A stretch of DNA of 64,000 nt from NCBI GenBank assembly GCA_026315105.1, contig CM048755.1, positions 215,252,333-215,316,332 of the forward strand. Direction: 5' to 3'. This DNA is from Locusta migratoria. Its lineage: Eukaryota; Arthropoda; Insecta; Orthoptera; Acrididae. Position 1 is the first letter of the stretch. Each line of letters begins with the position of its first letter. This document shows, one piece after another, positions 34,456 through 44,662 of this stretch. Both the position numbers and the translations under genes were made by a program. Below the pieces are notes generated by a model, which was given only the letters and a program-made list of their open reading frames with translations, did not search any database and was not told where the DNA came from.

Positions 34456-35140
34456 GTGTAGTTTGCGAACGAACTGGTTCGGAAGAGCGCTCTCACAGGC
34501 GAACTACACGAACTAGTTCGCAGATCCCTCGCCTCTTAGTTCGTCCGCTCCTTTTCCGAAGACTGACGGGGAACAGCGAGAGGACGCGTGAGCGCGCAGA
34601 ACCGCATGATTCCCTTCTGGCAGTTACCTTCATTTCGAGCTGAGATGCAGCTCAGCTGTAGTTTCATAGTTCACTGCCACAAGAAATCTATTTTAAAAAT
34701 AAAGTACTATGAGTACTCTGTATGCAAAGTAGTTGAATACCATTGTATCACCCATTCGTGTAAATAACTGGTTTATTTGCCTAAGTATTTGATGTCAAAT
34801 TGCCCAAAAATACGGGTAATAGCACACGCTTTGGCAACACTGATTCATTATATAAAAAAAGCTGTCATAAAAGAGCTTTTTTAGTAGCGGTAGCAAAAGC
34901 CAAAAAGAGCAGTCGAACTAGAAGGAGCGCACGAACTAGGAGCAGCGGATGATTATGCCAAACGTATCTCGCTTCATAGTTCGTTGGATTCTTTTCCGAA
35001 GACCGACGGGCAATAGCGAAAGTGCGCGTAGCACAATTAAAAATCATGTGTTTGCCTTCTGCTGATGAGTCATTTCGAGGTGAGCGTCTGCCTGCTAGAT
35101 TACATAGTTCAGTGCTACAAAATTTCTGTTTCGATGTGTT
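34456..35140 (+). repeat. Pair of diverged direct repeats
   Basis: 34456-34700 and 34905-35140 share ordered words: CGAACTA, TTCTTTTCCGAAGAC-like, GACGG[G]..AACAGCGA/AATAGCGA, CATTTCGAG, TAGTTCA-TGC-ACAA. Spacing ~450 bp. Possibly two remnants of one element. Confidence 0.45.
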
Positions 35141-35219
35141 CTGCACTCTGCAATATCTGACTAATAAATTCCATAATGCCAAGATACGAAGATAACTCTA
35201 AACTTAAACGCGAGAAATT

Positions 35220-36625
35220 ATCCACAAACTATCATACAATGTAAACTTTCACGGCCGGCGTTGTCTTCAGGTAAAATTTCCGGGCTGATGGGCCGTGGTA
35301 CAGATGTAAAACTACCTCCCGACGTTTCGTCTCCAACTGCGGGAGCCATCTTCAAGGGTCTTCCGGCTACTGCCACTGTGGCCCGAGGGGCTCTCGCATT
35401 TATAGAGGGCATAGAGGGCGCCACCATACGTCACGTGATGCTGACTTTGCAACTATCTCTGGATGACGTCGTCATTCTCGATTAGAAGTAATCGATTGTC
35501 GTTTTGCTGGTGCAGTGTCGACATCCATATTTTATTTAACTTCAGACCTTCTTCTTTCCTATTCAAATTATTCTGGTGTTTGTGGATCTCTGTTGCTTCT
35601 CTATACATGCGTGCATGGTACTGAGGTGTCCTAGCTAAAACGCTCGTCTCGTCAAATTTTATTTCATGATTTCCTTTTTGAAAAATATGTTCAGCCACTG
35701 CCGATTTTTCCATGTGGCCCAGACGATAGTTCCTTTTATGTTCAGATATGCGAGTGTTGACGCTTCTTTTTGTTATACCAATATATACTTTACCACAGCT
35801 GCAAGGAATTTTATAAACCCCAGGACCCCAGGTGTTGCTAGGAGGTGACGTGCATCTTTTGGTGATCTCAAATATTCTTTGATCTTTTTTTTTTTTGTGG
35901 GTCTGTAGATGGTTTCGACTCCATGTTTGGCCAATACTTTCCAGATTCGATCGGTAATCCTGCTAATGTACGGCAGAAAAACCTTTCCAGATTGTTGTCG
36001 TTGTTTCTCAGAACTTCTGGATTCTTCTCTTCTTTGATGGAGAGCTCGATCAATTTCCTTGGCACCATATCCATTTTTCTTGAAGGCCGACCGTAAGTGA
36101 TTTAATTCATCCTCCAAGTAAACTGGCTCACAAATTTTGTTGGCTCTATAGACCAAGATTTTAATGATACCTCTTTTTTGCCTCGGATGATGGTTTGACT
36201 CCTTGTGGAGGTATCGATCAGTATGTGTGTTCTTTCTGTATACCTTATGGCCCAGAGTTCCGTCCTCTCGTTTTATTACCGATACATCCAGGAAATTAAG
36301 TTGGCCATTGCTCTCTTTCTCCATCGTGAACTGTATATTCTGATTAATGCTGTTGAGATGCAATAGGAAGACATCCAACTCCTCTTCACCATGGCTCCAC
36401 ACTACAAAGGTGTCATCAACATATCGGTACCAATTAGTTGGCTTCTTTCTGGCAGTCTGCAGCGCCTGCTGTTCGAAGAACTCCATAAATAAGTTGGCAA
36501 CAGCTGGACTAAGAGGGCTGCCCATAGCCACTCCGTTAATTTGTTCATAGAGCTCATCGTTGTACTGGAAATACGTTGTGGTAAGGCAGTGTCTGAAGAA
36601 GGTGCATAAGTCCATGGTCCCGTTA
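35220..36625 (-). pseudogene. Penelope-like element (RT plus GIY-YIG), truncated
   Basis: Minus-strand reverse transcriptase from about 36618 includes YEQINGVAMGSPLSPAVANL, YRYVDDTFVVW (catalytic YVDD) and QLNFLDVSV. It continues through the linker to about 35830, where a one-base frameshift occurs. The next frame reads GVYKIPCSCGKVYIG then KRSVNTRISEHKRN and MEKSAVAEHIF (35453-35825), a GIY-YIG endonuclease with the C-x-C of Penelope-like elements. After it, 35220-35450 is the noncoding end with the hammerhead candidate. The first ~37 residues of the longest frame (36723-36615) are antisense of the adjoining plus-strand copy and not part of the protein. The N-terminal RT motifs are missing. 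Confidence 0.88.
35316..35360 (-). ncRNA. Probable hammerhead ribozyme of the Penelope-like element
   Basis: On the minus strand: CCC (35358-35356), core TTGAAGA (canonical CUGANGA with C3 changed to U), stem II GGCTCC..GGAGAC with one G-A mismatch, GAAACGTC, then GGG (35320-35318). Stem I is CCC/GGG, stem III the palindrome ACGT, and predicted cleavage follows the C at 35321. Position (noncoding end of a Penelope-like element) and architecture agree with published hammerheads of this element class. The C3 change may have inactivated this copy. Confidence 0.55.
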
Positions 36626-37030
36626 AGACCGATTGTGAGTGCCATAGGATCTCCCACCCATGAGGTGGCCAGACATCTCGCTTCTCTGCTGCAGCCGTAT
36701 ATTGGAAAAACGGACTGCCACATTAAAAACTATATGCATTTTATTAATAAACTGAAGGAAATTAATGTCAGCCCGAGTGATATTCTGGTGAGTTTTGATG
36801 TAGTGTCCTTGTTCACTGAGGATCCTGTAAACGAAGCTATTGCATATATAGCGGATATGTTTCCATCTGACATCGTGGCCTTGTTCAGACACTGCCTTAC
36901 CACAACGTATTTCCAGTACAACGATGAGCTCTATGAACAAATTAACGGAGTGGCTATGGGCAGCCCTCTTAGTCCAGCTGTTGCCAACTTATTTATGGAG
37001 TTCTTCAAACAGCAGGCGCTGCGAAACTGA
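36600..37030 (+). pseudogene. Second Penelope-like RT fragment, inverted
   Basis: The plus strand reads PLRPIVSAIGSPTHEVARHL, then LVSFDVVSLFTEDPVNEAIA, FRHCLTTTYFQYNDELYEQI and GVAMGSPLSPAVANLF, stopping after QQALRN at 37030. It carries N-terminal RT motifs absent from the minus-strand copy. The two copies share the FRHCL..MEFF segment as an inverted repeat (minus 36470-36620, plus 36880-37020). Confidence 0.85.
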
Positions 37031-37779
37031 CCACTAAATGTCATGAGAGGACGACGATCCAGTATAAAAGCTTGCGTATAATGGAGTTTTGCTAAGGGGT
37101 GTAGATAATTTATTCCTCCCGAAGGGGTAGAAGGGGCTGGGGAGGGGGTCCAGTTCTCTTCTGGGGAATGGAGGGGTTCAGTTCACACAAGTACCAGAAG
37201 TTCATTCAGGTCAGTGTCCAAAATATATGCAGCCCAACTGTCAAGCCCTTTTGACGTTTAAAACTGGAATACAGATTTCATTGTAGGCGACTATATGAGT
37301 TCGTCATGAGAGTGAACTGTCTGGACGAGTCACTGGATGTGACCTTAGTAACAAAGCATCAGGTATAAATGTTAAGAAACAATCACAGCGTAATCAAGAC
37401 CAGGAAGACGTCATGTACTGACGGTCAGGAACAGTAAGGCATTGCGAAGGGCGTTAGTAAGGAATTGGCTAGAATCTGCGGAAGGAGTTATTTTTGAGTT
37501 GCAAAGTGCTACTAGCCGCCCAGTCAGCTCCGTGGCTACAATATTCGAACAATTGCTCATAAGGAACACATTTTAAACTCAGTACCAAGAGGCGGCTGAG
37601 GTGGAGTGACGAACAATATCTTTAGACGGATGATGATTGTAAACGAATGATCTGGAGTGATTAATCATGTTAGAACTTGTGACCGTGTAATATGAGGGTT
37701 TAGAGCTGATCAATGCCTGCAGTGCCAGCTATGAAGTAGGGATGAGCTGGTGGTAACGCATGCGGTTTTCCAGAAGTTC
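37031..37779. other. Unassigned stretch
   Basis: Has a short G-rich patch (37112-37180). Nothing else recognised. Confidence 0.4.
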
Positions 37780-37791
37780 AGTGGTGGTCTC

Positions 37792-37994
37792 GCCGGCCGC
37801 GGTGGCCGCGGGGACTGAGGCGCTCCAGTCACGGTCTGCACGGCCACTACGGTCGGGGGTTCGAATCCCCCCTTGGGCATGGATATTTGTGCCGTCCTTA
37901 GTATAAGGTAGTTCGTAAGTAGTTTTTAAGTTTAGGGACTGATGACCCCGTAGTTAAGTCCCATAAGCTTAACAAACATTTGAACATTTTTTTT
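37792..37994 (+). mobile_element. SINE-A insertion
   Basis: Head GCCGGCCGCGGTGGCCGCGG, body intact, tail ending in T8. TSD AGTGGTGGTCTC at 37780-37791 and 37995-38006. Confidence 0.93.
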
Positions 37995-38006
37995 AGTGGT
38001 GGTCTC

Positions 38007-38538
38007 AACATTGCACTTAAGAAAGCAATAAATAAGGAAGGATATGAAAACGTTTTACAATTTAGTGTACTGAGAAAATTTTGTCCTTCCACGATGAATT
38101 CTTTACGAAGTAAGGCCAAAGGAGCAGTAAAATATTTCATCTTTCCTCATACTTGTTATAATACTCCGTTCATTCACAAGCAGGGTAGCAAAATAAATTT
38201 ACCTTCTGTCCTTAAAAATCCGCAAGGAGATATAGGAAGTGTAAAGTTTTGTTAGTTGATTCATTGGCGAACTGGGAAAATACTCTTAGTCTTGTACTGA
38301 CTTTTCCGAATATGCGGTCGACATTTTCCTTTATGGACAGCCAAAATGTTTTTAGTAGTGAATTTCTTATTGCGGGAGATAAAAATCCACCCTTTCCCTA
38401 ATGAAGGAAAATAATGTTGCATTGATGTCTACAACTCGCTATTCACTATTGTCCTGAACTCTCAGAACTTGTTATGAGAGGATTTAGAATAGTGTATGAC
38501 GTTTATGTCGCATTGCGCTGCGCTTTTATGCCAACATT
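38007..38538. other. Unassigned, with a 91-residue open frame
   Basis: The frame 37980-38255 (KKAINKEGYENVLQFSVLRK.., CYNTPFIHKQGSKINLPSVL) begins in the SINE tail, but most of it is unique sequence with non-trivial composition. I recognise no family; it could be a fragment of an old mobile element. Confidence 0.25.
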
Positions 38539-38549
38539 ACATGACACAG

Positions 38550-38749
38550 CCGTCCGCAGTGGCCGAGCGGTCTGCAGCGCGCCAATCAAAGGCTGCACGG
38601 CCGCTACGGTCGGGGGTTCCAATCCCCCATCGGGCATGGATGTTTGTGTCGTCTTTAGTATAAGGTAGTTCATAAGTAGTTTGTAAGTTTAGGGATTGAT
38701 GACCCCGCAGTTAAGTCCCTTAAGCTTAACAAACATTTGAACATTTTGA
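38550..38749 (+). mobile_element. SINE-A variant insertion
   Basis: Head GTCCGCAGTGGCCGAGCGGT. TSD ACATGACACAG at 38539-38549 and 38750-38760. Confidence 0.92.
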
Positions 38750-38760
38750 ACATGACACAG

Positions 38761-39388
38761 AGTATAGAGTGAGGTTACGTGAGAGGTGGCTGGCTGGTAA
38801 TGGGCTTCATACCACTCTACGCCAGATGTTCACGAATTGTAAGAACGCTGAACGTCTGAGATCTTTGCTGTGGTGAGTTAACGTACGCTAAGCAGCATAT
38901 CGCTCACAATGTTATTTTGTAGATTATTATTAACTTTTAACTTCCAACCATACTCTTGGTCTTTCTGATACTGAGATACTTTTAACAATTCTTTATAAAT
39001 GGTGTTAAACATACTAATTAAGATTAATCTATTTCAACATCAAAAACAAGTTAATCACAAGCGAGTATGATGAGATAGGAGCGAAACTGTAGTTAAGCTT
39101 AGTCACTAGTTGCGATCGAACCCTGAAGGTGTAAACTGTAAATACTTGCGCCGCACGTGATGTTAAGACACGATTTTCAGACACACAGAACAATTTGTGC
39201 AAATAATATGTGTATTTTTAATAATTATCAGAAGTGATGCAAACATTGAGTGACATTCTTCCAGTGCCCATCGGCAGTCAATGTTGGCGAATTTCGTGTA
39301 AATTAGTGGTGCCGAATTTCACGTATTTAACACTCATAATTTTTTTAGATGTTTTATTTTATTTTATTTTATTTTTATTTCGTATTTT
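38761..39388. other. Unassigned stretch
   Basis: AT-rich, ending in a TTTTA simple repeat (39355-39385). Confidence 0.4.
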
Positions 39389-39818
39389 AACCTCAGAAAT
39401 TAAAGGAGGTACTATAGGGGGTGGGGTACTATAGCTGAGTAAATACGATATTAAAATTAACATTACTGGCTCTGCGCTTCCACATGTTGTTTAAATAAAT
39501 TTAAAGAACTATTTTGGCTTCATACTCAGAATTGCGCTTTGAGATTTTCTATCGCTATTCTTCCTTGCATCATTTAATACAGACGACTATCAACTCGCGA
39601 TCTGAGGAGAAGAAGAATCCTACTGGGACAATAGTTTATAAAAACGGCTTCCACGGGACACCCATAAAATACCCCAGGTGAGCTGAAAATGCAGGACAGT
39701 ATTAGGAAGTTTTCGTTTACTGCGTCCTTTTTATTTTTGTGTGACCAATAAAGTGAAACTCGGAGCTGTGTAATTTAATGTGTATTAATGGAATACTGCA
39801 TTCAACATCGTAGCAGCA
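39389..39818. repeat. Left arm of a long inverted repeat
   Basis: About 430 bp that reappear as the reverse complement at 42430-43077 with only scattered differences. The spacer is 2.6 kb. Anchors: CTATAGCTGAGTAAATACG and GCATTCAACATCGTAGCAGC. Confidence 0.9.
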
Positions 39819-39939
39819 TTCGATAGGCACTGAGCATACGCCCTAAGTTCATTGTTTAAGTAATAAAAGGCTCAGTCATTCGCATTCCAGAACATTTTAT
39901 TACCATTAATTATGGTTCATTTTTCACCGTGGTTTCGAT

Positions 39940-41055
39940 TAATGAATAATAAATTTTTGTTGTATTCTCATTATCTTCCGCCAAGCCTCTTTATCCAGTA
40001 CTACATTTTCCTTGCGTATGCCTCGACGCTCCGTTATTTCATTTATGTGGTCCTTCCAAAGACGTCGTTGTCTGCCACGTTTACGTGTCTGCCTGGTGGT
40101 TTCCATTCATAAATTTTCTTTGCCCACTGATGATCTGGCATTCTCAGCATATCCTCGTACCGTTTTAATGATTTTCTTTCATTTATTTCTATCACCGTTT
40201 CATTCGCCTTCGTTCTAGCTCTTACATCATCATTAGGTTTTTTTTCAATGTATATACTCTGGCGCCCCTAATCCATTTCAACAACTACTAGTCGTCTTTT
40301 GAGATCAGCGTTTAAAATCCATACTTCTGATCTATAGCACAGCACTGATTGCACCATTATCTTTCCCACTCTTTTCTTATTGCTGCTATTGATGTTATTG
40401 TCCCATCTAAAAGAATTCATGCATCTTATTATTTTCCTCCTTGTTTCGTTATGTATTTGACTTCTCTTTGGCTCTATCCATTTTTATCAAAACATGCACC
40501 GAGATCTTTATATTTTGCCAACTTCCTTATAACTGCTTTGTCGTTCATGTATACTTCAAAATTAGCATCACTATTCAGCAACGGATATTCTGTTGTCGTT
40601 AGACTCATCTTTAGGCCATCTGTCATATACCAGTTGTAGCCGTCGTATCGTAAAGTCAACATCATAATCACTTTGTGCTTGAATTGCTTAATTTTTAGTA
40701 AAACTTGATGAGAACATCTTTACATCATTAATATTGATAACCATTCCTTCGCAGTTTTTCTTTCTGTTTCGGAGAGCCACTTCTGCGTATAAATTGAAGA
40801 AGATGGGGGACATACCGTAACCTTGTCTCAACCCTTTTGTGATATAATAGCTACTGATACCTTTGATTCTTTCTTAATCTCTAACGTATTGTCTACGTAC
40901 TTTTCAATAATAATTTGTAAAAGATGATCAACCAAACCAATATTTTTCAGAGCTTCCCACAGTTTAGTTCTAGGAACTGTGTCATTAGCTTTTGCTAAAT
41001 CTATAAAGGCAATGTAGCTCCTTTCCCACTGCTATAAATTTCTCCATTAGTTTTA
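39940..41055 (-). pseudogene. RTE-like LINE fragment
   Basis: The minus strand gives, in broken frames, FIAVGKEL..DLAKANDTVPRTKLWEAL (near 41040-40960), KGLRQGYGMSPIFFNLYAE (near 40840-40780), VLCYRSEVWILNADLKRRL (near 40350-40270) and PDHQWAKKIYEWKPPGR (near 40130-40080). This is the RT and C-terminal tail order of RTE-like LINEs. Many stops. Confidence 0.7.
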
Positions 41056-41058
41056 CAA

Positions 41059-41084
41059 CAGTTTTTTTTTTTTTTTTTTTTTTT
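41059..41084. repeat. Poly-T run
   Basis: About 25 T within the long inverted-repeat spacer, adjoining the RTE-like fragment. Confidence 0.9.
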
Positions 41085-41099
41085 AATACGTATACGTCC

Positions 41100-41560
41100 A
41101 CACAATGGCCCGGGATCCTATAAATTCCTTCTGCTCAGGATGCTGTGTAGGATGCTGTTCCATTTCATATCGCTCTGCAACATTACGCATAGATTTTTAA
41201 TCGACGTGATTGTCAAGCAGCACGCCACTAATGATGTATTTTAACATTACCGGTTTATTTTTCCTACTCATCTGCATCATTTTATTTGTTTCTATTTGTA
41301 GAGCTAGCTTTCATTCCTCACACCAGCTAAAATCTTTATTCAAGTCTTCCTGCATGCTGTTACACTCATTCAATGGACACCTTCCCGAACGCCACATCAT
41401 CAGTAAACAGCTGCAGATTGTGCGACAGAGAATGTACGTGGATAAAAAATAATAACAGTTCTATTAAACTTTCCTGGGGCACTTCTGATGATATTCTTGT
41501 CTCCGATGAACACTCGCCACTGAGGACAACGCGCTGCGTTCTACCTGGTACATATAACTA
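41100..41560 (-). pseudogene. Jockey/CR1-type LINE fragment
   Basis: The minus strand reads RVVLSGECSSETRISSEVPQ, IELLLFFIHVHSLSHNLQLF and TDDVAFGKVSIE. This aligns in order with the RT segment at 56215-56390 (LDGECSSETSVSSGVPQGSL..LRLFAADEVVYG), so it is probably the same family. Confidence 0.6.
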
Positions 41561-41573
41561 AACTTACCCTATT

Positions 41574-42332
41574 TAACACGTTATAACACGGGAACTAATT
41601 ACCGTTCGAGTACCAAACTGGATAGCATTAATGTTTAGGTCATGGGAAAGAGAAATATTGGAGAATTAAATTAATTTCAACACTTTTAATGCTACGGTAC
41701 ATCATACCATTACATACCAGTACCAAATGTTCAAATGTTTGTAGAGCTTATCGGACGTAACTACAGGGTCATCAGTCCCTAAACTTACAAACTACTTATG
41801 AAATACTTAATACTAAGGACAGCACAAATATCCATGCCCGAGGGGGATTCGAACCCCCGACCGTAGTGGCCGTGCAGACCGTGACTGACGCGCCTCAGTC
41901 CTCTCGGCCACCGCGGCCGGCATACCAGTACCATTCTGCTATCAGTATCCATAAGAGTCTGAAAGCGTAGGATTGCATTCTGTACAGCAAAACCAAGCAT
42001 ATCCATAGATATGCTGGTCACCTCTCTTGATATGCTGCGCTTCAGTTCAGAACATGTGTGAATGTTCGCCTGGTAAGCCCTTTCCTTTCGGTAGCCCCAC
42101 AAACAAAAATCACGGGGAATGAGATCAGATAAGCTTGCCGACCGTGTTAAGACGTCAACAACTGCACTGTGACTGGTCATGTGTGTGACACCATGAATCA
42201 TGGGGGCTGATCACGGCACCTGGTGGCCATACTCGGAACTTGACTATGATCATGCACCGCATACGCCGGACATTAATACTGCCAAATTTGGTACTCGTAC
42301 GGTAATTAGTTTCATTGTTATAACGAGTTTTG
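41574..42332 (-). mobile_element. DNA-transposon remnant with inverted ends
   Basis: About 45-bp imperfect terminal inverted repeats lie at 41574-41619 and 42288-42332 (CGTTATAACA..AACTAATTACCGT.CGAGTACCAAA). Minus-strand sequence inside reads LIPRDFCLWGYRKERAYQAN and SELKRSISREVTSISMDMLG (about 42130-42000). This resembles the C-terminus of mariner-like transposases (SPDL-P-DF-LWG..ELK-RI). The rest of the transposase is absent. A SINE-A interrupts it. Confidence 0.55.
41726..41920 (-). mobile_element. SINE-A inside the DNA-transposon remnant
   Basis: TSD CATACCAGTACCA at 41713-41725 and 41921-41933. Confidence 0.93.
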
Positions 42333-42429
42333 TATTACTTACAAAATCTTCGAGCCACTCAGTATCTTAGTGCGTAGATTACGACAGAATTATAATTTTT
42401 TTAACTCATTCAGTAATCACGCGAAATAT

Positions 42430-43077
42430 TGCTGCTACGATGTTGAATGCACTATTCCACTAATACACATTAAATTACACAGCTCCGAGTTTCACTTTAT
42501 TGGTCACACAAAAAGAAAAAGGACGCAGTAAACGAAAACTTCCTAATACTGTCCTGCATTTTCAGCTCAACTGGGGTATTTTATGGGTGTCCCGTGGAAG
42601 CCGTTTTTATAAACTATTGTCCCAGTAGGATTCTTCTTCTCCTCAGATCGCGAGTTGATAGTCGTCTGTATTAAATGATGCAAGGAAGAATAGCGATAGA
42701 AAATCTCAAAGCGCAATTCTGAGTATGAAGCCAAAATAGTTCTTTAAATTTATTTAAACAACATGTGGAAGCGCAGAGCCAGTAATATTAATTTTAATAT
42801 CGTATTTACTCAGCTATAGTAAAAATGTTCAAATGTTTGTAAAGCTTATGGGACTTAACTACGGGGTCATCAATTCCTAAACTTACAAACTACTTATGAA
42901 CTACTTACGAACTAGGACGGCACAAATATCCATGCCCGAGGGGGGGGGGATTCGAACCCCCGACCGCAGTGGCCGTGCAGACCGTGACTGAAGCGCCTCA
43001 GTCCCCTCGGCCACCGCGGCCGGCTCAGCTATAGTACCCCACCGCATATAGTACCCCCTTAAATTTCTGAGGTTGAA
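42430..43077. repeat. Right arm of the long inverted repeat
   Basis: Reverse complement of 39389-39818, interrupted by a SINE-A at 42822-43023. Without the SINE the arm is ~433 bp. Confidence 0.9.
42822..43023 (-). mobile_element. SINE-A inside the right arm
   Basis: TSD CTCAGCTATAGTA at 42809-42821 and 43024-43036. The left arm lacks it, so it inserted after the arms were duplicated. G9 run in the B-box region. Confidence 0.93.
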
Positions 43078-43370
43078 AGATTGGCAATGTGCAACTGGTT
43101 CCAGGTTCGAGCTTTAGAAATGCGGGGTATGAGCAGGAAAGGTTCTACAAAACACTTTGAAGCTCACCTGAGGCAAAGTTTGTTAGCAGTGGTGATTCAA
43201 AGGAATGGGAATGCTGTGTTGCAACAGGCAAGAAATATCGATCCAATCGCATCTAGATAAGAAAAAGGAATTGGAGATTCAAGTTGTAGCACAGCCGTGA
43301 CGGAAGGTCTAATCGAATCGAGGGCTCCGCGTCTGCACCGAATGAGAGTTTGTGGCGGCAAGCTGACTCA

Positions 43371-43680
43371 GGGGCACGAGGTCCCTAATATTTCATACGG
43401 CGCCACGTGCGTGCGGCCAATTGAGCCCTGCTAAATAATTGCGCCGGCTAATTGTCGAGTGCTGAGCGAGCCGCAAACACGTCCCCGCTGGTAATTAATG
43501 AAAGCGCGGGTCTCAGGAAGCGGCCGAGCTCTCATTGTGCGCAAATCATCTGCAAATATTGGGCCAGCGGCCGCCCTCGTCTCCCGGGAGTCACGCCGCC
43601 TCGGGGCCACCTGCCCATCCCACAGCCGCCGCGCTCACAGCTCGCCCACACATTCGCCACCTGTAGTCTCATCTCTTCCG
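43371..43680. promoter_or_regulatory. Possible cis-regulatory element, CpG-rich
   Basis: Complex, non-repetitive, GC-rich sequence with E box CACGTG (43404-43409) and homeodomain-type words CTAAATAATTG (43431-43441), CTAATTG (43448-43454) and TAATTAATG (43492-43500). A GC-rich section follows. Unlike its surroundings it contains no mobile-element signature. Regulatory role is an inference from motif clustering only. Confidence 0.25.
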
Positions 43681-43741
43681 CAAATCTCCATGTATCTGTA
43701 GCTTCACATTTACTATTCTGGACTGCGGCTGATGGAGATTG

Positions 43742-43934
43742 GGCCGGCCGCGGTGGCCGAGGAGACTGAGGCGCTGCAGTCACGGTCTGCCCGGCCACTA
43801 CGGTCGGGGGTTCGAATCCCCCCTCGGGGATGGATATTTGTGCCGTCTTTAGTTGATAAGTAGTTTGTAAGTTTAGGGACTGATGACCCCGTAGTTAAGT
43901 CCCATAAGCTGAACAAACATTTGAACATTTTATT
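43742..43934 (+). mobile_element. SINE-A insertion
   Basis: Intact head and body. TSD GAT[G/A]GAGATTG at 43731-43741 and 43935-43945. Confidence 0.9.
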
Positions 43935-43967
43935 GATAGAGATTGCAGCATAAAAAATAGCACGCAT

Positions 43968-44170
43968 AAACAGATTGAGTGCCAAATACGAGGAACAAAG
44001 TTAGAACTGGTAGACAGTTTCAAGTACCTGGGATGTATTTTCTCACAGGATGGCAACATAGTGAAAGAACTGGAATTTAGGTGCAGCAAAGCTAATGCAG
44101 TGAGTGCTCACCTGAGATCTACTCTCTTTTGCAAGAAGGAAGTAAGTACCAAGACTAAGCTGGCAGTGCA
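43968..44170 (+). pseudogene. RTE-like LINE fragment, displaced duplicate of RT 3-prime part
   Basis: Reads KQIECQIRGTKLELVDSFKY then LGCIFSQDGNIVKELEF. It matches 48449-48650 with about seven differences in 200 bp. It lies upstream of sequence that should come earlier in the element, so order is scrambled. Confidence 0.8.
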
Positions 44171-44662
44171 CCGGAAACAGAAAAGATAGTAACAACTATC
44201 AAGGTAAAAGGTAAAGCAGTCAACAATCCGAAGATTGGTTTGAACACCACAGTGCTTAACTAGGCATGGTCCTGTTTGGAGGTGGTATGCCGTTGCCTTC
44301 CTCCGACCTTTGAACTGACTTACCCAGCCAGTTATAGGGGGACCTACAGTTTATCGTGGGTTCCGAACCAAGGTGCTACTCGGTATTTTTCACATGAGCC
44401 CTACTGCCAGAGGTGAAAGAACTGGAAAGTGACAGATAAAAATGCTAGGACCTGGCGGGGATCGAAACCGGGACCTTTGGATTTGTAGTCTGGCACTCCA
44501 CCACTGTGCAACCGAGGCAAGGTATCTCTTTAGTTAGTATTGCAGGCAAAATATTCTCAGGTATTGTTGAAAGGAGAGTGCGAGTATTAATTGAGGACAA
44601 GTTAGATTAAAATCAGCGTGGGTTTAGGCCTCTTAGAGGCTGTCAGGACCAGATCTTTAGCT
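44171..44662 (+). pseudogene. Older RTE-like LINE, middle part, interrupted by a SINE
   Basis: 44171-44206 reads RKDSNNYQ. After the SINE, 44525-44662 reads GISLLSIAGKIFSGIVERRV then a stop and QRGFRPLRGCQDQIFS. Together these are RT motifs N-YRGISL and GFR. The frame continues beyond the young RTE insertion at 47952 (LRQVMEK..). Confidence 0.8.
44207..44517 (-). mobile_element. SINE with tRNA-Cys-like head inside old LINE
   Basis: Minus-strand head GCCTCGGTTGCACAGTGGTG, anticodon-arm-like GACTACAAATC, B-box region GGTCCCGGTTTCGATCCCCG, then a body unlike SINE-A/B/C. TSD CAAGGTA at 44200-44206 and 44518-44524. Confidence 0.85.

Noticed and set aside
36615..36723. N-terminal extension of the Penelope-like RT frame
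   Set aside because: These residues are antisense of the inverted neighbouring copy.
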